Positions 1 through 9,530 of a stretch of 64,000 bases of DNA are shown here, piece by piece. This stretch comes from Arabidopsis thaliana (lineage: Eukaryota > Streptophyta > Magnoliopsida > Brassicales > Brassicaceae): the NCBI RefSeq assembly GCF_000001735.4, contig NC_003070.9, forward strand, positions 3,658,001-3,722,000, in the 5' to 3' direction. Position numbers and translations under genes: made by a program. The notes below the pieces were generated by a model. The model searched no databases. It saw only the letters and a list, made by a program, of their open reading frames with translations, and was not told the DNA's origin. Position 1 is the stretch's first letter, and the number at the start of each line of letters is the position of its first letter.

Positions 1-50
1 TCACCAGCTCATGGAGAGCAATGAAAACACAAAAACAGAGAGGAATATAC

Positions 51-170
51 CTTAGGACCACGCTCGATGTACTTCATGGCAACAAGTTCCTTAGAGTTTT
101 TGACCTTCATGAGCCTGGCAACTCCAAAATTCCCAGCACCTATGTCTTTCACCAGCTCGTACTTGTCCAT
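51..170 (-). CDS. SNRK2.4: SnRK2-type Ser/Thr kinase, first coding exon (partial; SnRK2.4-like)
   Basis: This is the first 40 codons of a SNF1-related protein kinase 2, cut off by the window edge. The exon opens [20 protein letters not shown], the SnRK2 start with the glycine-rich ATP loop GAGNFGVA, and runs through [11 protein letters not shown], which holds the catalytic Lys of subdomain II. It ends with AAG before a GT donor (GTATAT on the minus strand, bases 50-45), so bases 1-50 belong to intron 1. SnRK2 kinases act in osmotic-stress and ABA signalling. The subclass I member SnRK2.4 is ABA-independent and root-expressed (family knowledge). I assign SnRK2.4 from the exact N-terminus and from synteny with TMN1. 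A close paralogue such as SnRK2.10 would look almost the same over 40 residues. Confidence 0.85.
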
Positions 171-1020
171 TCTCGCTCGACAACCCTAATTCCAAACACA
201 CAAAACAGAAAGGAAAAACCCAAACAAAAAAAAAATCTCCAAAATTCTCGTTGAAATTCAAGTCCAGTTCTAGCAGCTAAGAATTTCACGTGAAAATGAA
301 ACAAGATTAAAAAAAAAAAAAACAGTATCCCAAAATCAAGGATGCGATTCCGAGATCTCGCGATTCGCAAAGAAAGTGGGAAAAAAAAAGGGAAAGAGAT
401 GACGATGGAAGGTTAATTTGAGATTTGGATTGGAGAGATTTCAAGCCTAAGCGAAGAATCAACTTTCTTTTTCTTTTTTTTTTCTTGTTGGAATTTTTCT
501 TTTTTCTTTTTTGGGGTGAAATTAATAGAGAAATAATGATGAGAATGAAGAAGAATCTCCCCTGCCTAAACAAACTCCCATCATGTTTTTTTTTCCATTT
601 ATTTAATTAATACGAGATTTTTTAAAAGAAAGAGGGACCCACAAGTTTCCATGCGATCCATACATGTTTGTTTCCCTTGCTGATTCGAGTGTATAACTAC
701 GTTTTTTTTTGTCACCAACGCGCTTTTTTTCTCCCTAATTCAACACTTCAACTATACACTATTTACACGACACGAGTGGTCAGCAGCAAGCAAATTCGCC
801 TTAGATTCTTTTGGTTCTATATAGAGAGAGTCATTGTCCATAAATCACATTTTTCTCTATGAAGATTGTCACTCAAACGTAACCTTTTAATGAATTTATG
901 TCATGATTTTCATCTACTTTTAACATTTTTCAACATATATACAAAAAAAGAAGAAGTTATGTTCCCATGTGTGAGTGTATATTTTAATTGAAATGACATA
1001 GTTCGTGCGCGTATATGAAA
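171..1020. other. Divergent intergenic region: SnRK2 leader and shared upstream region
   Basis: There is no coding gene here. Bases 171 to about 620 are probably the kinase 5' leader. They are rich in A tracts and pyrimidine runs (about 465-515) and may hold a leader intron that I cannot place. From about 620 to 1020 the DNA is AT-rich and serves as upstream region for both the minus-strand kinase and plus-strand TMN1, whose start codons lie about 1.15 kb apart. Confidence 0.5.
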
Positions 1021-1177
1021 ACATTAATAGACCTTATATGGGCCGCTAAACTAATATACACTTGTTAGAACGAAAGGCCCAATCAATTAATAGAGCAAAC
1101 ATTAAAAGACCTTATATGGGTTTTAAACTTAATATACGTTTCTTAGTACTACAAGCCCAATTAATTAATAGAGCAAA
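1021..1177. repeat. 78-bp tandem duplication with GGCCCA/GCCCAAT motifs
   Basis: Two head-to-tail copies (1021-1098 and 1099-1177) share the same order of blocks: ACATTAAxAGACCTTATATGGG at the start, TTAATATAC-like in the middle, and (G/A)GCCCAATxAATTAATAGAGCAAA at the end. Copy 1 keeps TGGGCC (about 1039) and GGCCCA (about 1077), which are site II-type promoter elements. In copy 2 they have drifted to TGGGTT and AGCCCA. The repeat ends about 145 bp before the TMN1 start codon. Confidence 0.8.
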
Positions 1178-1321
1178 AAAGAAGTTGTAAGCCTTATCGT
1201 TGTTTTTGTATTACCCAAAATCTCTACAAAGTGAAAACACTGAGCTGAGGATCTCGCTCTCTCTCGATTGGTATCTCTCGCTCCGTCCTTCCTCAGATCT
1301 GATCGTCCGCCGGTTTTCACG

Positions 1322-4300
1322 ATGCCGTCTTCCTCCTCCGCCGCCGTCCTCGTGTTCCTTCTTCTCGTTTCCCTTCTCACTCCTACGTTCGCATCCGATT
1401 CAGATCACAAGGTAAGACTCGGATCTCCAGTCGTTTTTTCTTTTCTTTTAATGCAGCTCGAAATCGAGCACTGTGTCCGTAGATCCGTGATTTGCATGGT
1501 GTTTGCGATTGAATTTTTTTTCATGGATCTGTTCGTTTACGGATTGCTAGGATCCTCGAGCTTCTATTCATTGTGATTTAGGCGTATCTTTTCGTTGCAA
1601 GTCTAGGCGTATTTTGTCTATTCATTGTGATTTAGGCTTTTCACAATCTCGATTTTAATAAGAAATTTTGATGTTGGTTTGAGATTCTCGTTGATTTCTG
1701 CACGTGGTAGCCTGTTTGATGTTCAAATACTTGGATCAACACTGAGTTGTGTTGTAATTGAGTGGCATTTAATGTATTAGCATCTTCGAGATGTAGATCT
1801 TATAGTTCCGAGGTCGGGTTGATGATTTTTTTCAATTGGTATCTAAAATGTGATACTGAAAGTGTCACACATGGCTTCTTTTGCTGATGGTCAGTTTCAG
1901 CTCAAAATTGTTATTGCCTTTTGTGATATTGGAGATCATGAGATCTAGCTTTAATGCTTTTGCTCCTCTGCCTTCTTACGCTCGCAAGTAGTGTGACATT
2001 TAAAGTCGATTCCAACTATATATTTTCTGCGTGAAAGATGATAGATAAAGGCGGGTTATGCATTATTCAAGAGCAATCTGGTAGCATTATTCAAGAGCCA
2101 TTATTTCTATGGAACCATCATTTGTGTGAAGACTTTAACTCCTGATTTTTGAAATGATATTGAACGTAGCCTTTATCAGTATCTGTCTGTCTACGTTTGA
2201 CATTTTGTTCTGTTCTCTCTAATGGAATTTTGGTTCTTACTCTCTCTTACTAGTTAATCCCATAAACTTTTACATTTCTGTGCTTTTCTGTCAAGTCAAT
2301 TTTTTTTGCCTTCACCTTTTTCAGTATCAAGCCGAGGAGCAGGTCACCCTATGGGTAAACAAAGTTGGCCCATATAACAATCCACAAGAAACATACAACT
2401 ATTACAGTCTTCCATTTTGCCGCCCATCTGGAAACAATGTTCACAAATGGGGTGGTCTTGGTGAAGTTCTAGGTGGAAATGAGCTGATTGACAGTGAGAT
2501 TGCGATAAAATTCATGAGTACGTTTCAATTCTTATACAAGCTTCTTTTTCATACTAGTTAACAGTTATCGTACATTCGTACTTATTCTCTAGTTACAATA
2601 CCTTTTCTGTTTTTTCCACAGAGAATGTCGAGAGAAGTGTCATCTGTCCGCTTGAACTCGATGAAGCTAAGGTCAAGCATTTTAAAGATGCCATTGAATC
2701 TAGCTACTGGTTCGAATTTTTTATGGGTATGTTTCACGTCTGTTGTACATATTACCACTGAAATTCATGAAAATAATGCTGATTTATTATCTATGATGTT
2801 GCAATTTCCTACTATGTAAAGTTTGGAAACATTTTGTATCTGCTGAGTTTTCCTTTGGTTCATTTTTACATCATGCAAATCTAAATTATTCCGATATCTA
2901 ACTTCACTGCATTACCAATATCATTTACGGCATTGGATGTTGTAGGATATATAATCTTACATAACTTCTTTGGATTGCTAACCTTATTTCTCACCTTTTT
3001 CTGTGGCATCTGATTGGCGTGGACTTTCATCGGGTGGTTCTAACTTCAGATGATCTACCTTTGTGGGGTATGAACTTTGTATATTTACTTGAAACATCCA
3101 AAATTTATTATGTTCTTTGTTTGTTTTATATAGTTTTAATACTGTCTCATTGCTGTTGTAGGCTTTGTGGGTGAGCTGCATCCTGACAAAAATAGTGAAA
3201 ACGGCAAGCATGTTCTTTACACACATAAGAACATTGTTGTCAAATACAACAAAGACCAGGTCGGTTGTTACCACGCCATTAAGCAATAGTATGGATATCA
3301 TGTGAACTACATCTGTGATCTTATGTATCTATTTTAATAGATCATTCATGTTAATCTCACTCAAGACAACCCAAGGCCATTGGAAGCAGGGAAAAAAATG
3401 GACCTGACGTATTCTGTGCAATGGATTCCAACAAATGTCACATTTGCTCGCCGCTTTGACGTATATCTGGATTATCCGTTCTTTGAACACCAGGTAACTT
3501 TTAGCATGCTATGAATTAGTCTTGTACCCTTCTGCTACTGTCTGTGATTCCAAATGGTTCACTGGTTTATAATGTATCACACTGAATACCCCATTTCATG
3601 CTTGTTCATAAGTGCAAGCCATAATTATTCTTCCAAGAATCTACCAAAGTTCTATATTCCATCTCTTCAAGATTTCTGTTCAAGCTTTATAAGCCTTCTG
3701 AGAGTTTGTTCTTTTTGCAGATCCACTGGTTCTCCATCTTTAACTCGTTCATGATGGTTATTTTCCTCACCGGTTTGGTCTCAATGATATTGATGAGGAC
3801 TCTCAGAAATGATTATGCGAAGTATGCTAGAGAAGATGATGATCTTGAGAGCTTGGTGATGTTTCCTCAACTTTTATTTGTCATTAGTTGCACAATTGTT
3901 TTTTTAGCTGTTAATACTCTCTAGCAGTCTGTCCAACACTTCTTTCTTTACTTCTAAATGCAAGGCTTCATAGCCATTTCTGACGTGAGTATTGATGGGC
4001 ACAGGAACGGGATGTAAGTGAAGAATCTGGTTGGAAACTTGTGCATGGAGATGTGTTCAGGCCAGCAAGTAGTCTAGTTCTGCTCTCAGCGGTAGTTGGT
4101 ACAGGTGCACAGTTGGCGTTGCTGGTTCTTCTTGTCATATTAATGGCCATCGTGGGAACTCTCTACGTTGGGTATGTATTACACTATTCTTTTCTCTTGA
4201 GACCAATTTTGTGTTGTTGTTTTCCCTACATGCGGTTGGCTTGTATATTGGATTTTGCTCACCTCTTATTCTAATTATTTCAGGAGAGGAGCAATCGTCA

Positions 4301-5622
4301 CAACTTTCATAGTGTGCTATGCTCTGACTTCTTTTGTCTCTGGTTATGTGAGCGGTGGAATGTACTCAAGAAGCGGGGGTATGACTTACTCGACTTGGCG
4401 GACCCCTCCAGTGTTACTTTCCTCTCTAACTATTCAAGTAATTTAAATGCTGGTTTATTCAGGTAAACATTGGATCAAGTGCATGGTCCTCACGGCTTCT
4501 CTCTTCCCCTTTTTGTGCTTCGGAATTGGCTTTCTCCTAAACACAATTGCCATATTCTATGGATCTCTTGCGGCTATTCCTTTTGGGACAATGGTGGTTG
4601 TGTTTGTAATTTGGGGGTTCATTTCCTTCCCCTTAGCCCTCCTCGGAACGGTTGTTGGAAGAAATTGGAGCGGTGCTCCTAACAATCCATGCCGTGTGAA
4701 GACTATTCCACGTCCAATCCCTGAGAAAAAATGGTACTTGACTCCATCAGTCGTCTCCCTGATGGGGGGTTTGCTACCCTTTGGAAGCATCTTCATTGAG
4801 ATGTACTTTGTCTTCACATCCTTCTGGAATTACAAGGTAAATATAGTTTCTCTTAATAAGAACAAAGTTATGGAATTGCAAATTCTTATTCCAATTGGCC
4901 AAACCGGAGAGATTTGATTAGTGAGAGACTCTCAACTTTCAACGAAACCCCTAAAAATCTACCCCCCTTCAGCAATCTGCCTAACCAGCGTTTGTAATCC
5001 AGCCCTCACTGAATGCATATTAACCAATCACAACAGCTACATTAAGACCTACGCTAGTTGTAGTAGACTTCTAGCTAAAGTTTGAGCAGCTGTACTTCTT
5101 TAAGTAGGACTAACTTTGTCTTTGCTAATCATATAACGACGAAAGTAAATTGTAGTGGCTATTTTTGAAAGTTGTCTGTTTTTGTTTGTTCGACAGGTCT
5201 ACTATGTGTATGGATTCATGTTACTGGTTTTTGTGATTCTCGTCATAGTGACGGTGTGTGTGACAATCGTGGGTACATATTTCCTGCTGAATGCAGAGAA
5301 CTATCACTGGCAGTGGACTTCATTTTTCTCTGCTGCTTCGACGGCTGTCTATGTGTACTTATACTCCATCTATTACTACTACGTAAAGACCAAGATGTCC
5401 GGATTCTTCCAGACAAGCTTCTACTTTGGATACACCATGATGTTCTGTCTTGGCCTTGGAATCCTTTGCGGTGAGCTCACTCTCTTCACTCTCTTCAAAC
5501 TAGCGAGTGGTGTTATTGATTTGACTAAACCTTCGTTATGTGAAAATTTTGCAGGAGCTGTTGGCTACCTGGGATCAAATCTGTTTGTAAGGAGGATCTA
5601 CAGAAACATCAAGTGCGACTAG
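1322..5622 (+). CDS. TMN1: Transmembrane nine (TM9SF/EMP70) protein 1
   Basis: This is an endomembrane nonaspanin of 589 residues. Coding exons: 1322-1411, 2325-2517, 2622-2726, 3050-3067, 3162-3259, 3341-3493, 3721-3855, 4005-4171, 4284-4378, 4463-4836, 5197-5470, 5555-5622 (total 1770 nt, phases consistent). A signal peptide (about 1-25, ending TPTFAS) precedes a lumenal domain of about 195 residues. Nine membrane spans follow, the first in exon 7 ([19 protein letters not shown]). The C-terminus is [10 protein letters not shown], carrying the KXD/E Golgi-retention signal (KCD) described for plant EMPs. TM9SF proteins work in Golgi/endosomal sorting of membrane proteins (family knowledge). 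Exon 4 is a micro-exon of only 18 nt. Intron 1 is the longest, at 913 nt. I chose the ATG at 1322 because it directly opens the signal peptide. Confidence 0.96.
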
Positions 5623-6333
5623 AAGAGGTAAACGGAAAAAAAGAGAAAACAAATCCAATTAGAAGGAAGCTCTTACGAGGTTATATATTATATTGAAGGA
5701 ACATAATATATTCTTCAATGGGGGCTTTTTGTCTCTTCATCTTCTTCTTTTTTTTTTTTTTTTTTTCTTCCCATTTTGGTAAGTGAATTGTTCTCTTTAG
5801 ATTAGAATCGAGTGGGTGTACTATACTACTACTACCTGTAATCTTTTTCCCTATCTTTTTTTGGTCGTATTTACTTCACTTCACTTAGATCATTGAATAT
5901 GGTGTCATCTAGGAGCAATTGGATCATTTAATTATTGTCATGTGTTGGGCCTTGGGAGTCGTTAACTCTCGTTCATGGTGTTAATTTGGTTTCACGGGGT
6001 GAGTTTATTGGGTTATATACGGTGAAGTCCTTCTAAGAAAATTCTGACTCAAGTCTGTTGGGAAATTACATGCATTGGCTCAATCTGAAAATTTAGTGGG
6101 ACCTGCAAGCAATAAAATTGCACAAAACAATTTGAAGCATATCAGCAATTCTTTTTCATAAATAGCAATTTAGAACCCAAATAAGCCTAGAATCTTCCTA
6201 GTCCCATATTCTGATGGAGACTTGTCCCAAGTCCAAACCACATATTACTCTCACCAACGAAAGAGGGCACAATGTAAAACAAAGACATAGAGACAATCAC
6301 CAAGAAGATAACACAAGAGCCCACACATCGTAC
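5623..6333. other. TMN1 3' UTR and intergenic spacer
   Basis: This holds the presumed TMN1 3' UTR, including a long T tract at about 5748-5766, followed by AT-rich spacer up to the FD1 promoter. I saw no convincing reading frame or RNA gene. Confidence 0.5.
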
Positions 6334-6362
6334 GCCACGTGGCAGATTCACCTCTTTATAAT
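6334..6362 (+). promoter_or_regulatory. FD1 core promoter: G-box and TATA box
   Basis: A perfect extended G-box palindrome GCCACGTGGC lies at 6334-6343 (CACGTG core 6336-6341). A TATA-like TTTATAAT follows at 6355-6362, about 85 bp upstream of the FD1 ATG. G-boxes of this form bind bZIP and bHLH (PIF/HY5-type) factors and are typical of light-regulated photosynthesis genes (established knowledge). Light control of this gene is an inference. Confidence 0.75.
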
Positions 6363-6444
6363 CCTCTCTCCCTCACGGTTTCTACGACATTTTCACAAAG
6401 CCACACCAACTCACTCACAAAATCTGTAGAATCATCTTTCAACA

Positions 6445-6891
6445 ATGGCTTCCACTGCTCTCTCCAGCGCAATCGTAAGCACCTCTTTCCTCCGCCGTCA
6501 ACAGACACCAATCAGCCTCAGATCCCTCCCGTTTGCCAACACACAATCTCTCTTCGGCCTCAAATCTTCCACCGCTCGCGGCGGCCGCGTCACGGCCATG
6601 GCTACCTACAAGGTCAAGTTCATCACACCTGAGGGAGAACAAGAGGTCGAATGCGAAGAAGATGTCTACGTCCTCGACGCTGCTGAGGAAGCCGGACTCG
6701 ACTTGCCCTACTCATGCCGTGCCGGTTCTTGCTCAAGTTGCGCCGGGAAAGTCGTCTCTGGTTCTATTGACCAGTCGGACCAGAGCTTCTTAGACGATGA
6801 ACAGATGAGTGAGGGCTATGTCTTGACCTGTGTGGCTTATCCGACTTCTGATGTCGTCATCGAAACCCACAAAGAAGAAGCCATTATGTAA
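6445..6891 (+). CDS. FD1: Chloroplast 2Fe-2S ferredoxin 1
   Basis: This is a single-exon gene for a 148-residue plastid ferredoxin precursor. Residues 1-52 are a Ser/Thr/Arg-rich transit peptide, and the mature chain begins at A53 ([14 protein letters not shown]). The four [2Fe-2S] ligands are Cys91, Cys96, Cys99 (CRAGSCSSC) and Cys129 (LTCVA). The acidic C-terminal half ([15 protein letters not shown]) is the usual docking surface for FNR. It carries electrons from photosystem I to FNR and other stromal enzymes (established). The mature length of 96 residues is standard. A G-box and TATA box lie just upstream. FD1 is the minor leaf-type ferredoxin. Its close paralogue FD2 (At1g60950) lies on the same chromosome, and I choose FD1 from the neighbouring genes. 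Confidence 0.96.
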   Translation: MASTALSSAIVSTSFLRRQQTPISLRSLPFANTQSLFGLKSSTARGGRVTAMATYKVKFITPEGEQEVECEEDVYVLDAAEEAGLDLPYSCRAGSCSSCAGKVVSGSIDQSDQSFLDDEQMSEGYVLTCVAYPTSDVVIETHKEEAIM

Positions 6892-7200
6892 AATTTTAAA
6901 GCTTTTTGATGAATTTCATCAAAAGAGAAATTACTTGATGTTTAAGTCATCTCTCTTGTTACTTCGCTAATGTTGCCCTAATTTGGCTCATCCTTTTATA
7001 AGATCAATCAATAATAACAAATTTCAATGTTTTGTTCTTCATTTTGGTTGTTTTTTTGAAATCTAATGTCAATTATTTTCCACACGTTATTTCTAATAGG
7101 CTCCCTTGTCTATTATATTCATATGAATCAAGGCAAAAATATGAAGTTGCGAGAGCAGTATATTATTTGATTCTACAGTAGATAATATGTAATCTAAGAG
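6892..7200. other. Convergent 3' ends of FD1 and ZIP4
   Basis: This 309-bp AT-rich spacer separates two convergent stop codons. It should hold both polyadenylation regions, for example AATCAATAATAACA near 7005. No gene is visible. Confidence 0.5.
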
Positions 7201-8933
7201 CTAAGCCCAAATGGCGAGAGCAGACATAAGTCCAGCTCCAAGGAACAACATTACATAAGACACAACTTGAAGCCTCAAATTACAACTCATCCTCTTACTC
7301 AGAAAATCAGCTGCGATGAGGTCCACCAGAGCCATGTACACCAGTATTCCAGCTGACAGCGAGTCCAGTATCCCCTCAGTGACCAAAGCTCCAGGGCTAT
7401 GCGAGTTGAAAGATGAGGCCACTGCAGTTCCAATCCCGATCCCTAATGGTGTGGTTAGCGCAAAGAAGCAAGCCATTATGGTCGCTGATTTGTTCCTGAA
7501 CTGTGCCTGAGAGATGCAGCCTCCGAGCGCAAATCCTTCAAAGAACTGGTGAAATGACAGAGCTGCAATAAGAGGCCTGATCGTGCATGGAGACTGTGAT
7601 ACCCCCAGGGATAAACCGATGATGATTGAGTGCGACACAATCCCGAGCTCCAATATCTGCAAAATCAATAAATTGGGTGAGATAATCGATAAGATGATGT
7701 ATAAATCCCACACTGCAAAGGAGGAGGACTAGTAAAGGACTTAAAGAAGCTAGCTTTTGAGGTTCTCAAGTGTTTGTAGGCGTAATCAACACACACACAC
7801 TAGCTTCTACTTTGATATATGTATCACAGTTTGTGACAAGGGATAAGAGATTTAAACCTGAGAAACAACAACATGCCTAGCTCCATTTTCAACATCTGAA
7901 TTCCCGTGCATATGTCCGTGTGAATGTCCATGAGCATGTCCATCACATGTACCATGACTATTAGAGTGACTATGCCTATGGTGAGCAGCATGTGCACGAA
8001 TGCCGACAATGTGAATCCCGCCACCGTCTTCTTCACCAAACACTTTATTATCGGTCACTCTTTCCCCAACCACAGGAACAACAGCAATCTCTTCACTACC
8101 AGCAGCGGCTTCAGTAGCAGCCTGATTCCTCTCTTGCTTCCTCTCATAGTACTGTGTCCCCATGAAATCAACAAGCAGAGTAGCTAAAGCAGCAACCATT
8201 GCAAAGAACCCGGGAAAGGGAAACTTAGACCACGGAAAATCCGGTAAACACGGATTACTCAGAGCTTCTGTGCCACCTGCAAGCATATGGACAAAGCCGG
8301 TGGCGAGTATGACACCAGCTGCAAAGGCTTTAGCAGCTACAAAGAGATTTCCCTCGGTTTGAAGAAACCGGCGGTTCCTGCCAATGAGAGGTATGGCTAC
8401 ACCAGCAGCTCCAGCTAGTAGAATGGAGGCAATGGCTACAAACTTAAGGAGAAATGCAGCAGAATCGTCTCTACAGAGGTCTGATTCGCCAGCATCACAG
8501 AGGATTTTAGTGGTAGAAGAAGCCATTGTCTCGGGAATGATCTGCAAAATGGACTCTTTTGGATGTTTCCATGGTCCATACAACACAACAAATAAGTGCA
8601 ATTCAGAACAACAAGCTAAAGTTTTGGAATCTAGCAATCAATGGAAAATCTCATTTCATTTCACTAATTTTCTCAGCTAAAACTCGATTAGAAGAATCTA
8701 GAGAATTCTACATCACACAGAAATTTCACTAAATTGTAGGGTAAGTGTTCGATGAAATACCTGAGAGAGAGTCTCTTCCTGATCCAAACGAGTATAGAGG
8801 AAACAATTTCCAAAGAACCTATAAGAGCAATAGAAGAGAACCCAAAATCAGATTCCACAAACCAATAAATTCCGATTATAAAGAATCGGAGAGACGAATC
8901 GAATCTCAAGGTACTAACATCGACGAAGATCAT
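7201..8933 (-). CDS. ZIP4: Zinc transporter, ZIP family
   Basis: This is a plasma-membrane-type ZIP metal transporter. Coding exons (minus): 8541-7858 and 7656-7201, with a short upstream exon 8933-8919 (MIFVD) joined across 377 bp by a GT/AG pair that keeps frame. The core protein from the ATG at 8526 ([13 protein letters not shown]) is 374 residues, or 384 with the upstream exon. I am unsure which start is used. Visible features are the first spans ([20 protein letters not shown]), a cytosolic His-rich loop with repeated HSH/HGH motifs before the 7858 donor, and in the last exon the family signature [10 protein letters not shown] and [11 protein letters not shown] with metal-site His/Glu. 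Two zinc-deficiency response elements lie upstream. ZIP4 is the classic bZIP19/bZIP23 target induced by zinc shortage (established). Confidence 0.94.
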
Positions 8934-9041
8934 GGGAACAAGAGTTTATTCTTCTTCTTCCTCGGGATCAAGAAACAGAAAGTGAGTCTATAAAATATGA
9001 GAAAGGACTCAAAGGAGGCAACTTGGAGAAAGAGTGAAAGA

Positions 9042-9051
9042 GTGTCGACAT
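9042..9051. promoter_or_regulatory. Zinc-deficiency response element (proximal copy)
   Basis: GTGTCGACAT matches the 10-bp ZDRE consensus RTGTCGACAY, a near-palindrome bound by the zinc-sensor bZIP19/bZIP23 factors. It lies about 110 bp upstream of the upstream ZIP4 start codon and about 120 bp from the distal copy. Confidence 0.9.
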
Positions 9052-9169
9052 TCTATGGACTCGGGACGTTGCAATTAGGAATCGGTTCGCTCCGTGGCAG
9101 TTGAACACTGATGAGAGACTGACGCATAACTAAACAGAGCTTCCCAATCTTGTCTATACTTAGCCAAAT

Positions 9170-9179
9170 ATGTCGACAT
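9170..9179. promoter_or_regulatory. Zinc-deficiency response element (distal copy)
   Basis: ATGTCGACAT is a perfect palindrome that matches RTGTCGACAY. Together with the copy at 9042-9051 it forms the tandem ZDRE arrangement known from the ZIP4 promoter. Confidence 0.92.
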
Positions 9180-9530
9180 TTTCGCGTTATTCTGTTTTCT
9201 CACTTTTATTTCTTAAAAACAAAGACATAATAAACGGAGTGATTTTTGGAAAACAATTTATTTCAGTGGAAACAGAATGATTTAACTTAATATGAAACAG
9301 AAAATCAATTTGTTCCAAAAATATTCATTTTCCCATTTGTTCCACACTACCAACAAGTTCATGAAACAGAAAATCCGATTAAGTCAAGTCTACTGCAGAA
9401 GATTATATGAGTTAAAAAAAAACTTAAAGCCGTAGGTTTAAAAGGATGATTAGGAGTAGCTTAAGCTGAAAAAGGATGAGAAGTAGGCAGCTTAAGCTAA
9501 AAGGACGGTAACTTTGTAAGATGGGGAGTT
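9180..9530. other. ZIP4 upstream region and receptor-like gene 3' UTR
   Basis: This AT-rich spacer lies between the ZIP4 promoter and the stop codon of the next minus-strand gene. It contains several degenerate GAAACAGAA-type words (about 9264, 9294, 9362) and near-repeated AGCTTAAGCTxAAA words (about 9460 and 9490). No gene is visible. Confidence 0.45.

Noticed and set aside
5748-5766. Long T tract in the TMN1 3' UTR as a possible seventh micro-insertion
   Set aside because: Its flanks are CTTCTTC microsatellite-like sequence and no convincing direct repeat of 10 bp or more could be found.
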